Origin: Granulicella paludicola | GTDB lineage: Bacteria; Acidobacteriota; Terriglobia; Terriglobales; Acidobacteriaceae | Direction of reading: 5' to 3' | Assembly (NCBI RefSeq): GCF_025685545.1 | Contig: NZ_JAGSYC010000022.1 | Coordinates: 124,001 to 188,000, forward strand | Length of the DNA stretch: 64,000 nucleotides | Shown here: positions 1-8,125 of the stretch, piece after piece | Position numbering within the stretch: the stretch's first letter is position 1 | Layout: every line of letters starts with the position of its first letter | Notes under the pieces: model-generated | Database searches by the model: none | What the model saw: the letters and a program-made list of their open reading frames with translations, nothing else | Told to the model about the DNA's origin: nothing | Position numbers and translations under genes: made by a program

Positions 1-855
1 AACGGAGTCCTGCCGAGCATCGACATAGGCGCTCAGCAGCTCGATCAGCCTCTGTTTCTCTTCAAGCGCCGACAGCATCGCACGCAGACGCTCGCGATCT
101 TCCGGCAGGCCGATCAGGTTCGTCACACCGCCAATATAGACCGCCTGCTGCGTGCTGCCAGGAGGTACCGCCTGCGACCATAGTGCGCTGGCATCAGCAA
201 GTTGCTGATAGGCATTGCGCTCCTGCTCGATGCGGCGCGATAGCTCCGAGCGAACGCGATCGATGTTCCAGCCGCGAAAGTGCTCGTTCAAGAAATTAGC
301 GGCCGTCTCCAGCTGCACGCTCGATAAGTCCTGATCGAGCGCCAGCACGCGATCACGGACCATGCCGCTGCGCGTGACGACCACCGCGAGCACACGCTGC
401 GCGGTGAGGCGACTGAAGTGGATGTGCTCCAGAAGATCCGTCGACGCAGCAGCACCGATAGCGAGACCTACTCCGCTCGAGAGCGCGGCAAGTACATGCG
501 AGGTGCGTTCGAGCAGCGCCGACGCGCCTGCAACGCCCGCAAAGGAGGTGTCGATCTGAGAGTGCAACTGCGTCTGCAGCGCGGTGTGCGGCGCCGCTTG
601 CCGGCCGGTGAGATTGGCTACATAGAGGCGAAACGCCGCCGCCGATGGAATCCGCCCGGCGGAAGTGTGTGGTTGCTCGAGCAGCCCTGCGTCGGCCAGC
701 TCGGCCATCTCATTACGGATAGTGGCCGAACTGATCGATCCGGCAAAGACCGTCTGCGCAAGGGTGCCGGAGCTCACAGGCTCGCCAGTGGCAATGTAGC
801 TGTCGATGATCGCGGTAAGGATCTCGCGCTGCCGGGTTGTGATGGGTCTCGCCAT
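1..855 (-). CDS. hrcA: Heat-inducible transcription repressor HrcA (3' end off window)
   Basis: HrcA represses class I heat-shock operons (dnaK, groE) by binding CIRCE operators. I translated the minus strand from the ATG at 855: it begins MARPITTRQREILTAIID and continues with TIRNEMAELADAGLLEQPHTSAGR, the winged-helix region typical of HrcA, followed by a long GAF-like segment. The frame is open for 285 codons to position 1, so only the last part of a family of about 340-350 residues is missing. It lies 40 bp downstream of mrp on the same strand, so the thioesterase, mrp and hrcA may be co-transcribed. I see no CIRCE (TTAGCACTC-N9-GAGTGCTAA) in the 40 bp before its start. By the usual order grpE and dnaK could follow beyond the window edge (inference). 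Confidence 0.93.
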   Translation of the reverse strand, partial: MARPITTRQREILTAIIDSYIATGEPVSSGTLAQTVFAGSISSATIRNEMAELADAGLLEQPHTSAGRIPSAAAFRLYVANLTGRQAAPHTALQTQLHSQIDTSFAGVAGASALLERTSHVLAALSSGVGLAIGAAASTDLLEHIHFSRLTAQRVLAVVVTRSGMVRDRVLALDQDLSSVQLETAANFLNEHFRGWNIDRVRSELSRRIEQERNAYQQLADASALWSQAVPPGSTQQAVYIGGVTNLIGLPEDRERLRAMLSALEEKQRLIELLSAYVDARQDSV

Positions 856-895
856 ACCTGATTAAAGCTTACGCTCCTCGTCAAGTGGCTACGGC

Positions 896-1726
896 CTAGC
901 TGATCTCGAAAACGTCCTCGGAGTTCGCTGCGATCTGCTCGGCGCGGGCAACAACCTTCTCCGCAATGGCGAGGAACTCCCTGCCGCGGGCCGAGCTATC
1001 GCCAGCGAGCGATGCAGGCAAGCCACGATCACCGCCTTCGCGCACAGCGGGGTCCATATCGATCGAGCCGAGGAACGGCAGCTTGTACTGCTTCGCCGTC
1101 TGCTCCGTCGAGCCAGCGCCAAAGACATCGAGTACGGTGCCATCGGGCAGCGTCATCTGGCTCATGTTCTCCACGAGACCGATGACCTCAACGTTCACCT
1201 GGTGGAACATCTCCAGGGCCTTGCGCGCATCCTGCAGCGCGACGGACGAGCCTGTCGAGACGACGACAGCTCCAGTGAGCGGCACAGTCTGCACGAGCGA
1301 GATCACGACATCCCCGGTTCCCGGAGGCAGGTCGACGACGAGGTAATCGAGTTCTCCCCAGAGCACCTGCTGCAGGAACTGGCGGATGATCTGATGCAGC
1401 ATCGGCCCACGCATCACCATAGGCTTGTCGCCGGGGCTGATGAGCGCCATCGAGATGAACTTCACACCGTGGCCGACGAGCGGCTCGATCATGTTGCCTT
1501 CGAGGATGTTCGGCTGACGCGTCTGTCCAAGCATGGTCGGCACATTCGGGCCGTAGATGTCCGCGTCGATCACGCCTACACGATGACCCAGCTTGGCGAG
1601 CGAGATGGCAAGGTTTACCGCGACGGTCGTCTTACCGACTCCGCCCTTGCCTGAACCGACGGCGATAACGTGCTGAATTCCGGGCAGAGCCTGCGGGCCC
1701 GGCGCTGCTGCTTGCGAATGTGCCAT
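896..1726 (-). CDS. mrp: Mrp/NBP35-family P-loop ATPase, probable Fe-S carrier, without DUF59 or CxxC
   Basis: Mrp/ApbC proteins are deviant-Walker ATPases that carry Fe-S clusters to apo-proteins in the cytoplasm. This 276-residue protein has the deviant Walker A GSGKGGVGKTT near residue 28, the DADIYGPNVP switch segment, and VVDLPPGTGD. The ATG at 1726 is chosen because AAGAGG lies just upstream and an earlier start would run into the thioesterase gene. Two things are odd. The N-terminal DUF59 domain of many bacterial Mrp proteins is absent. The segment after GLVENMS, where the family usually has a CxxC pair, reads QMTLPDGTVLDVFGAG and has no cysteine. Family membership is clear; Fe-S carrier activity is doubtful. 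It lies between the thioesterase (31 bp) and hrcA (40 bp) on the same strand. Confidence 0.92.
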   Translation of the reverse strand: MAHSQAAAPGPQALPGIQHVIAVGSGKGGVGKTTVAVNLAISLAKLGHRVGVIDADIYGPNVPTMLGQTRQPNILEGNMIEPLVGHGVKFISMALISPGDKPMVMRGPMLHQIIRQFLQQVLWGELDYLVVDLPPGTGDVVISLVQTVPLTGAVVVSTGSSVALQDARKALEMFHQVNVEVIGLVENMSQMTLPDGTVLDVFGAGSTEQTAKQYKLPFLGSIDMDPAVREGGDRGLPASLAGDSSARGREFLAIAEKVVARAEQIAANSEDVFEIS

Positions 1727-1757
1727 GCGTTGCCTCTTCTTTAGTTCTGAATGCTGT

Positions 1758-2279
1758 TTAGATGTGCCACTCGGGGGTGAGCGTCGCGCGGTTTTCTTTC
1801 TTGCGCGCAACCTCGCCGGAGCGCATCTCGCGGCGGTTGCCTGCATCTTCGAAACGTCGCTTCTGGTGCTCGGTCTCAGGAATGATGTGCGGCACGGTGA
1901 GGCGCTTACCGGTATGATCGAGCGCTACAAAGGTGAGATAAGCGGAGGCCACGTGGCGATAGGTCTGCTCGCGGACATCCTCGACCATGGCCTTCACACC
2001 GATCTCCATCGAGGTGTTGAAGGCGCGATTGACGCTGGCCTTCAGGATCAGGATGTCGCCGAGTTTCACCGGCGCGACGAAGTCGATGTGATCCATCGAG
2101 ACGGTGACAGGAATGCCGCGAGCGTGGCGCGTGGCGGACATCGCCGCCACAAGATCGATGAACTGCATAAGGCGACCGCCAAAGAGGTTGCCGAGGGGGT
2201 TGGTGTCGCCCGGAAAGATGATCTCGGAACGCTCGGACTGCGAGGCGGAGACGGGCCGGGCTGGGTATTCTTCACTCAT
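1758..2279 (-). CDS. Acyl-CoA thioesterase, hotdog fold (YciA-like)
   Basis: This 173-residue protein belongs to the cytoplasmic acyl-CoA thioesterases that release free fatty acids and CoA. The hotdog signature is clear: GNLFGGRLMQFIDLVAAMSATRHA, followed by VTVSMDHIDFVAPVKLGD, the usual strand pairing with the central helix. Start is the ATG at 2279; the upstream purine run is a weak ribosome site. The C-terminal 40 residues are charged and rich in Arg and Lys (REMRSGEVARKKENR) and extend past the core fold. It is the first gene of a probable minus-strand unit with mrp and hrcA and is divergent from the small TPR gene at 2339, 59 bp away. The chain-length preference of the substrate cannot be told. 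Confidence 0.9.
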   Translation of the reverse strand: MSEEYPARPVSASQSERSEIIFPGDTNPLGNLFGGRLMQFIDLVAAMSATRHARGIPVTVSMDHIDFVAPVKLGDILILKASVNRAFNTSMEIGVKAMVEDVREQTYRHVASAYLTFVALDHTGKRLTVPHIIPETEHQKRRFEDAGNRREMRSGEVARKKENRATLTPEWHI

Positions 2280-2338
2280 GTCTCTATTCTAAATGGCCGT
2301 GATTGAGGCGGTGAGACAGGGACAGCTAAGATGGAACC

Positions 2339-2647
2339 ATGGACAAGATTGGAATGTTGACCGAGATACTGCAGCAAAACCCCGCAGACTCCTTCGCACG
2401 GTATGGATTGGCGATGGCGTATGTCGCCGATGGGAAGAGCGACGAGGCGCTGCGCGAGTTTGCCGAGACGATCGAGCGCAACCCGGATTATGTGCCTGCG
2501 TACCAGATGTCGGCACAGCAGCTGATGAAGGCCGGCCGCGTGGAGGAAGCGAAAGCGCGGCTCGAAGCCGGTCTCGCTGCGTGCGACCGCACCGGCAACA
2601 GCCACGCCGCGAGCGAGATGGGCGGCATGCTCGACGAGATCGGCTAG
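2339..2647 (+). CDS. Small tetratricopeptide-repeat protein
   Basis: A 102-residue cytoplasmic protein made of about two TPR-like helix pairs: ILQQNPADSFARYGLAMAYVADGKSDEALREF and IERNPDYVPAYQMSAQQLMKAGRVEEAKARLEAG. The canonical small and large residues (A8, G/A20-type, P32) are recognisable. There is no signal peptide and no catalytic motif, so it is likely a protein-interaction module. The ATG at 2339 has GGA close upstream. It stands alone on the plus strand between the minus-strand thioesterase and ribE, and its stop is only 10 bp from the ribE stop. No partner can be named from context. Confidence 0.85.
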   Translation: MDKIGMLTEILQQNPADSFARYGLAMAYVADGKSDEALREFAETIERNPDYVPAYQMSAQQLMKAGRVEEAKARLEAGLAACDRTGNSHAASEMGGMLDEIG

Positions 2648-2656
2648 ACGCTCTCC

Positions 2657-3310
2657 TTAGTATCCATTCGCCAGCAGATACGCTGGCGTCAGCCAGCCGT
2701 CGTCGATCGGCTTGTGCTGTGCGGCTGCATACTTCGCAAGTACATCCGTTTCCACGTTGATCTTTGCGCCTGGTTTCAGGCTGTGCAGGTTGGTCGCAGC
2801 GTAGGTGTGCGGAATCACGGCGATCTCGATGCGCAGACCGCTAACCCGAGCGACGGTAAGGCTGATGCCGTCGAGTGTAATCGAGCCCTGCGAGATGACC
2901 TGCGTTGCGAGCTGCGCGGGCAGCTCCACCGTCATGCGCCAGTCGCTCGTGGCGAGGTCATGATGTAGCGGCAGCAGCGAGACGAGCGTAGCCGTGGCAT
3001 CGACATGACCCTGCACGACGTGTCCACCCAGCGGCGAGCCAGCGGGTGTCGGCAGTTCGAGATTCACAACGGTTCCAGTGGCGAACGAGCCGAGCGTTGT
3101 GCGTTCAAGAGTCTCGGTTGCGAGGTCAGCAGCGAAGTGCTCGGGATTGCCCGCATCGAGCGCGGTGAGACAGACGCCGTTGACGGCGATGCTGTCGCCG
3201 ACGCGCCAGCGATGGGCTAGATCGGGGGCGTTGAGGATGAGCCGCGTTGCTCCTTCTCCAGGAGTGAGCGAGACGACGTTGCCGGTGGCTTCGATGAGGC
3301 CTGTGAACAT
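2657..3310 (-). CDS. ribE: Riboflavin synthase alpha chain
   Basis: Riboflavin synthase dismutates two 6,7-dimethyl-8-ribityllumazines into riboflavin and a pyrimidinedione. The 217-residue protein begins MFTGLIEATGNV, the family hallmark. It has two lumazine-binding barrels: the first with SIAVNGVCLTAL and LPTPAGSPLGGHVVQGHVDATA, the second with SQGSITLDGISLTVARV and VIPHTYAATNL. Length is normal. It starts at the ATG at 3310, 17 bp after the ribD stop on the same strand, so the two form a small riboflavin unit. No lumazine synthase or ribBA gene is in view. Confidence 0.96.
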   Translation of the reverse strand: MFTGLIEATGNVVSLTPGEGATRLILNAPDLAHRWRVGDSIAVNGVCLTALDAGNPEHFAADLATETLERTTLGSFATGTVVNLELPTPAGSPLGGHVVQGHVDATATLVSLLPLHHDLATSDWRMTVELPAQLATQVISQGSITLDGISLTVARVSGLRIEIAVIPHTYAATNLHSLKPGAKINVETDVLAKYAAAQHKPIDDGWLTPAYLLANGY

Positions 3311-3327
3311 GGCTCTAGTTTACGGTC

Positions 3328-4494
3328 TCATTCCATCCTAGACCAGGGATCGTGCAGGTAGCCGATGATGCGGATGTCTTCCGTGGGCTCGTTCGCAAAG
3401 GTCTCGCGGCGGGAGCGAGTGAGCCGTTGCTGCATGATATAGGGAGATTCGAAGCCTTCGGCAAATGGGATGCCATCGAGCCCGAACTCCTGCTCGGAGT
3501 AATAGAGGACCAGCTTGTCGACGAGGTCGGCGCGAAGCAGAGCGCCATTCAGCGCAGCTCCGGCTTCGATGAGAACACTTAGAAGTTGGCGGCTCGCCAG
3601 CTCTGCGAAGAGAGCGTTGAGATCGAGGTGGTCATTGCTTAGATTGATGCGAAGGACCTCTGCTCCGCAGGCTGTGAGCGCTGCTTCGCGCTCAGCCGGT
3701 GCGCTTGCAGCAGCGACGAGAAGAAGATTCTTCGCTGCTGAGGTGACGAGCGCGCTCTCGACTGGCGTGCGCAGCTGGCTGTCGAGCACGATGCGCAGCA
3801 GAGGTCTACGGCGCGGAAAGCCGCTGCGATCGGTGAGCGAGGGATTGTCCGCTAGGACCGTTCCGATGCCCGTGAGGATTGCGTCCGATGCGTGCCGCAG
3901 CGGCTGAACACTGGCTCTCGCAGCTGACCCGGTGACCCAATGCGGTGCGGTTTCAGTGCGTGCAGACGCGGGGGGAGCGAGCTTGCCGTCAACGGAAAGC
4001 GCGGCCTTCAAGGTGACGAAAGGGCGCTTGTGCTGGATGAAGTGAGCGAAGGCATCGTTGAGATGACGTGCTGCGAGCGCCAGCGCTGATGTGGGAGCAG
4101 CGATGATGGTTTCGATTCCTGCTGCGCGGAGCTTCGCGATGCCACTTCCTCGCACGAGCGGATTGGGATCGATGGTGGCAATGACGCAGCGCGCGATGCC
4201 CACGGCGATGAGGGCATCGGCACAAGGGCCGGTGCGACCATGATGCGAACAGGGTTCAAGCGTGACGTAGGCAGTCGCGTTGCGGAGGTCGTGGTGCTGG
4301 GCAGCAGCCTGTTTAAGCGCTGCGATTTCGGCGTGGTCGCGAGCGTCGTAGTGATGCGCGCCCTTGCCGAGAACCGTTTCGCCGTGCGCCAGAACGCAGC
4401 CGACGGTCGGGTTTGGGGAGGCGAGACCTACCGCTGCGCGCGCAAGATCAACTGCGGTTGCGAGATGGCGTTCGTCGAGCGGCAGGAGGCACAT
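3328..4494 (-). CDS. ribD: Bifunctional riboflavin deaminase/reductase RibD
   Basis: RibD deaminates the GTP-derived pyrimidine and then reduces its ribosyl side chain. The 388-residue protein has an N-terminal deaminase with the zinc ligands in DHAEIAALKQA and EPCSHHGRTGPCADAL. The C-terminal reductase begins at about residue 150 (RPFVTLKAALSVDGKLA) and contains SDAILTGIGTVLADNPSLT. Both halves look intact and length is normal. The ATG at 4494 is used (MCLLPLDERHL). It is upstream of ribE with 17 bp between them. I looked for an FMN riboswitch in the 340 bp ahead of it and saw none of the conserved core. Confidence 0.96.
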   Translation of the reverse strand: MCLLPLDERHLATAVDLARAAVGLASPNPTVGCVLAHGETVLGKGAHHYDARDHAEIAALKQAAAQHHDLRNATAYVTLEPCSHHGRTGPCADALIAVGIARCVIATIDPNPLVRGSGIAKLRAAGIETIIAAPTSALALAARHLNDAFAHFIQHKRPFVTLKAALSVDGKLAPPASARTETAPHWVTGSAARASVQPLRHASDAILTGIGTVLADNPSLTDRSGFPRRRPLLRIVLDSQLRTPVESALVTSAAKNLLLVAAASAPAEREAALTACGAEVLRINLSNDHLDLNALFAELASRQLLSVLIEAGAALNGALLRADLVDKLVLYYSEQEFGLDGIPFAEGFESPYIMQQRLTRSRRETFANEPTEDIRIIGYLHDPWSRME

Positions 4495-4837
4495 GCATCT
4501 TCAGAATAGCTGTTGAAAGCACCATGGCGCGCGAGCGAGTCGTGATGAGAGACCGGAACCTCGAAGCCAGCACTGACAGAATCGGCTGGCGGAACGAACG
4601 GGTCGTTGTGATGCGCGGCGTTGGTGCTGCAGCGTCCGAACGAACAGATCATAGCGAAGAGCACGGTGATGAGGTGGCCCAAGGTAGTTCTCCCTGTGGT
4701 GATGCTGATTGCTAGAGAGAGAATCGGCCACGCAGACCGCGGTGTAGATACCACTTTCGGGGTGTAGTTGTCGCTTTCTAATACAGAGACAGGTTGCCGT
4801 TCCAGATTGGAGAAACGAAGGTCATAGGCTGCGGCAG
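4495..4837. other. Intergenic stretch between ftsY and ribD with one doubtful small ORF
   Basis: No recognisable gene lies in this 343-bp stretch. A minus-strand frame 4428..4754 (108 codons) starts with a hydrophobic stretch (LGHLITVLFAMICSFG) and then a His/Ser-rich tail, but it overlaps the ribD start by 67 bp, has no family resemblance and lacks a clear ribosome site, so I do not call it. The stretch should contain the ribD promoter. No riboswitch core was seen. Confidence 0.4.
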
Positions 4838-5821
4838 TTAATCGATCAGCGAGTCGACAAAGGATGCAGGATCGAAGGGGATTATGTCTTCGAGCTTCTC
4901 TCCAACGCCCGCGTAGCGGACCGGAAGGCCGAGTTCGTGGGCGATGGCGACGACGATTCCGCCCTTGGCCGAGCCGTCGAGCTTGGTGAGCACGATGCCG
5001 GTGACGTGCGCGGCTTCGGTGAAGATGCGGGCTTGCTGGAGGCCGTTCTGGCCTGTCGTGGCGTCGATGACGAGCAGCGTCTGGTGCGGCGCGCCGGGAA
5101 TGAGCTTCTCGGCGGTGCGGCGCATCTTGTCGAGCTCCTTCATCAGGTCGGATTTTGTGTGCAAGCGACCTGCGGTATCGACGAGAAGGATTCCAGTGCT
5201 GCGGGCTTTTGCTGCGGCGAGCGCGTCGTAGAGCGCGGCGGAAGGATCTCCGCCTTGCTTGGTCTTGATGAGATCGACGCCGGAGCGATCGGCCCAGACT
5301 TGCAGCTGCTCGATGGCGGCGGCGCGGAAGGTGTCTGCCGCGCAGAGCAAGACTGTGTGGCCTTCGCGGCGATATTGCGCGGCGAGCTTGCCGCTGGTGG
5401 TGGTTTTGCCTGCTCCGTTGACGCCGACCATCATGATGACTTCTGGCGGCGCTGAAGGATGCTTGATCGGCATTTCGACCGAGTTCAGGATGCGGAGCAG
5501 CTCGGCCTTGAGCAGCGACTTGAGCTCTGCGCCGTCGCTGATTCCCTGGCGAAGCGCGCGGTCGCGCAGGCTGGTAATGATCTGCTGCGTGGTCGCAGAG
5601 CCGATGTCGGAGGCGAGCAGGGCGAGTTCGAGGTCGTCGAGCGAGGCGTCGTCGACTTCGCGGGTGAGCGCGACGACGGAGGAGATCGAGTTTGAGAGCG
5701 ATTCACGCGTGCGCGTGACCGCTTGCTTCATGCGGTCGAAGAGACCGCGCGGCTGCTCGGGCTGTTCTGCTGGTTCAGGAGTTTCCGGGGTGTTGCGCTT
5801 GCCGAAGATCGAAAAAGCCAT
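4838..5821 (-). CDS. ftsY: Signal recognition particle receptor FtsY
   Basis: FtsY is the membrane-associated SRP receptor GTPase that delivers nascent inner-membrane proteins to the Sec translocon. The 327-residue protein has a short acidic A region (PETPEPAEQPEQP), the N-domain helices, and a full G domain. G1 is GVNGAGKTTTSGKLA, the SRP-specific DTFRAAAIEQLQVW insertion follows, G3 is DTAGRLHTK, and G4 is TKLDGSAKGG. It ends with PVRYAGVGEKLEDIIPFDPASFVDSLID, typical of FtsY. Length is near the short end of the family because of the small A domain. It starts at the ATG at 5821. A C-rich tract lies just upstream on the plus strand at 5862-5878. Confidence 0.97.
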   Translation of the reverse strand: MAFSIFGKRNTPETPEPAEQPEQPRGLFDRMKQAVTRTRESLSNSISSVVALTREVDDASLDDLELALLASDIGSATTQQIITSLRDRALRQGISDGAELKSLLKAELLRILNSVEMPIKHPSAPPEVIMMVGVNGAGKTTTSGKLAAQYRREGHTVLLCAADTFRAAAIEQLQVWADRSGVDLIKTKQGGDPSAALYDALAAAKARSTGILLVDTAGRLHTKSDLMKELDKMRRTAEKLIPGAPHQTLLVIDATTGQNGLQQARIFTEAAHVTGIVLTKLDGSAKGGIVVAIAHELGLPVRYAGVGEKLEDIIPFDPASFVDSLID

Positions 5822-6260
5822 CGTGACTTCAGTCTAGCGGAGGCGGCTGATACCGGGGTACCCCCCTTCCCCCCTCTACTTTTTGAGGCAAAGTCTTGAA
5901 AACAAAAGAGAAGAGTGGCAATGTTGCGCGAAAGTATTGAAAAGGATGGAGTTACACGACGAACGGAGCGAATGCGGTGGCTCGAGCTTTGAGTTTCCGC
6001 GGCGTCGTCCATTTGTGCGCGGATTCTTTTCTTCTATCTCTATGTTATCAAGCGGGGCACAGCAAACATGCAAATACTTTTCGTGGCTTAAATGTTTTAT
6101 TTTGTGTTGTTTGCGAAAGATGCGGTCGCCCTGGGGCTTGACACCTTTTCCCTAGTGAACAGCTCGTCGCCGCGGCAGTTCGGCGATGCATAGAAGCTTT
6201 CTATCAACGGCATGAGGTGTCGCATACAGGGGAGCAGCGACTGCTAGGCTTACTAGCAAT
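5822..6260. other. Intergenic region between ftsY and the esterase-like gene
   Basis: This 439-bp stretch between divergent genes has lower GC than its surroundings in the part 5880-6125. A plus-strand frame of 90 codons (5883..6155) has no family resemblance and unusual amino-acid content, so it is not called. A TTGACA hexamer sits at 6138-6143 but no good -10 follows at 16-18 bp. I see no hairpin terminator or tRNA. Confidence 0.4.
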
Positions 6261-8024
6261 ATGCCCAACCCTTTCAAGCTTTCTCTGGCCGCTCTCGCCT
6301 TCGTTGCGTTTCCCTTCTACGGCTTCTCGCAGTCGCCGCTGCGGATTGAGGTGACCGTTCCTTCCGATGCGCCGCTCAATGGGCATCTGATTCTGGCGAT
6401 TGCGAAGGTTGAGGGAGCAGCGGCTGGTCGGGGTGGGCGTGCCGGTGGTGTGCGGGAGCCAAGGATGATGCTGTCGGAGACGTATACCTCGGCGCAGGGG
6501 TTTGGTGTGGATGCGGTCGATGCCGCGCCCGGCAAGCCGCTGGTGGTGGATGCGAAGACGATCGGGTATCCGTTGCCGAACCTTGGGGTACTGCCCGCTG
6601 GCGACTATCTCGTGCAGGCCGTCTTCAATAAGTACGAGAGGTTCAACCTGGCCGATGGCCGCAAGCTGCTGCTACCTCCCGACCAGGGCGAAGGCCAGCA
6701 CTGGAACCGCAAGCCGGGCAATCCCTATAACGAGCCGGTGACGGTGCATCTTGACCCGGCTTCAAAGACCCCGATCAAGATCACGCTGGACAAGGTGATC
6801 CCTCCGATTGCGGGGACGGACGACGACCCCGAGGTGATTGCCAAGCGCGATCCTGAGGCAGCGAAGTATCTGAAGTACATGCGATTCAAGAGCGAGAAGT
6901 TGAGCAAGTTCTGGGGCCGCGATATGTATCTGGGAGCGTGGGTGCTGTTGCCTGCGGGCTATGACGAGCATCCCGATGCGCACTATCCGCTGGTGGTGTA
7001 CCAGGACCACTTTCATGCCGGCTCGATTGCATTCAACAGCAAGCCGATGGCTGGCGGTCGTGGACGGCGCGGTGGGGGCGCGGACCGTGGCTATGTGCTG
7101 TACCAGGACTGGACGAACGGGACGATGCCACACGTGATTCTGCTGTATGTGCAGAATCCGAATCCGTACTACGACGACTCGTATGCGGTGGATTCAGCGA
7201 ATGTGGGGCCGTATGGATCAGCCATCAACGAGGAGCTAATTCCGGCGGTGGAGAAGCAGTACCGCGGCATTGCACAGGGATGGGCGCGGGCGACGTATGG
7301 TGGGTCGACAGGTGGATGGGAGTCGCTCGCGACGCAGGTGTTCTATCCGGAGATGTACAACGGCGTGTGGTCGGCTTGCCCAGACCCGGTGGACTTTCAC
7401 GCGTATCAGAACATCAATCTGTATGACGATCCGAATGCGTTCTACCGGCGCGGGGACTTTGGCGAGGTGCCGGTGGGCGGCGATCGCAAGCCGGATGGTT
7501 CGCTGACGGCGACGGCTGAGGGTGAGTTCCGGTTCGAGTACGTGCTGGGCACGCACACGCGGTCGACGGAGCAGTGGGCGATCTGGCAGGCGGTGTTCTC
7601 TCCGGTGGGAGCGGATGGATATCCGGCCGATGTGCTCGATCCGCTGACGGGCAAGATCGATCCGAAGGTGGTCGCATACTGGCATGACCACTGGGACCTG
7701 AATGCAATTCTGCAGCGCGACTGGAAGACGCTGGGGCCGAAGCTCGAAGGCAAGATCCATGTGGCGGTGGGCGATGGGGACACGTACTTTCTGAATAACG
7801 CGGTGCATCTGTTACAGAGGTCGCTGGACACGACGAGCGATCCACATTCGGATGCGCAGTTTCAGTACGGTGCGGGGGAGCCGCACTGCTATACCGGTGG
7901 GCCGACGGAATACACGATGCAGCAGAACAGTGCGAACTGGCTACAGCGGATTCTGCCGCAGATGACGGCGCATATGGTGGCGACGGCGCCTGCGGGGGCG
8001 GATACGAAGAGCTGGAGTTATTAG
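6261..8024 (+). CDS. Secreted alpha/beta-hydrolase, putative esterase
   Basis: A 587-residue exported protein with a signal peptide (LSLAALAFVAFPFYGFSQS, cleavage near residue 24). The N-terminal 200 residues look like a beta-sandwich or Ig-type region. From about residue 235 there is an esterase-D-like alpha/beta-hydrolase core: GAWVLLPAGYDEHPDAHYPLVVYQDHF, the nucleophile elbow ATYGGSTGGWESLATQ with Ser in GGSTGG, and a C-terminal candidate His in GEPHCYTGG. These fit the catalytic Ser and His; the Asp I cannot place with certainty. The substrate is unknown. Such enzymes often deacetylate plant polysaccharides or act on peptides. The ATG at 6261 has no strong ribosome site, but the signal peptide begins right there. 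It stands alone between ftsY and the convergent mscS-type gene. Confidence 0.82.
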   Translation: MPNPFKLSLAALAFVAFPFYGFSQSPLRIEVTVPSDAPLNGHLILAIAKVEGAAAGRGGRAGGVREPRMMLSETYTSAQGFGVDAVDAAPGKPLVVDAKTIGYPLPNLGVLPAGDYLVQAVFNKYERFNLADGRKLLLPPDQGEGQHWNRKPGNPYNEPVTVHLDPASKTPIKITLDKVIPPIAGTDDDPEVIAKRDPEAAKYLKYMRFKSEKLSKFWGRDMYLGAWVLLPAGYDEHPDAHYPLVVYQDHFHAGSIAFNSKPMAGGRGRRGGGADRGYVLYQDWTNGTMPHVILLYVQNPNPYYDDSYAVDSANVGPYGSAINEELIPAVEKQYRGIAQGWARATYGGSTGGWESLATQVFYPEMYNGVWSACPDPVDFHAYQNINLYDDPNAFYRRGDFGEVPVGGDRKPDGSLTATAEGEFRFEYVLGTHTRSTEQWAIWQAVFSPVGADGYPADVLDPLTGKIDPKVVAYWHDHWDLNAILQRDWKTLGPKLEGKIHVAVGDGDTYFLNNAVHLLQRSLDTTSDPHSDAQFQYGAGEPHCYTGGPTEYTMQQNSANWLQRILPQMTAHMVATAPAGADTKSWSY

Positions 8025-8059
8025 TGTTGTGGAGCGGAGAGAGTTGTGGGGTTCAACTG

Positions 8060-8099
8060 CAGGTCTCTCCGCTACGCTGCGCTTCGGTCGAGACGACAA
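8060..8099. repeat. Possible dispersed intergenic repeat
   Basis: The gap between two convergent genes holds GTCTCTCCGCTACGCTGCGC followed by TTCGGTCGAGACGAC. It begins with GTCTC and ends with GAGAC, an imperfect inverted repeat. Similar 'ctccgctacgc-ttcggtcgaga' strings are common between genes in this group of bacteria as I recall them, but only one copy is in the window, so dispersal cannot be shown here. It could also act as a hairpin terminator for the convergent genes. Confidence 0.35.
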
Positions 8100-8125
8100 A
8101 GTTATGGGTGGGGGTCAGGCTGCTG

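Noticed and set aside
856-895. CIRCE operator before hrcA
   Set aside because: No TTAGCACTC-N9-GAGTGCTAA-like inverted repeat in the gap; hrcA seems to be transcribed from further upstream.
4428-4754. Small minus-strand ORF with a hydrophobic N-terminus ahead of ribD
   Set aside because: It overlaps ribD, has no ribosome site or recognisable family and odd composition.
4495-4837. FMN riboswitch ahead of ribD
   Set aside because: The conserved AGGGGCAGGGTGAAATTCCC-type core is absent on either strand.
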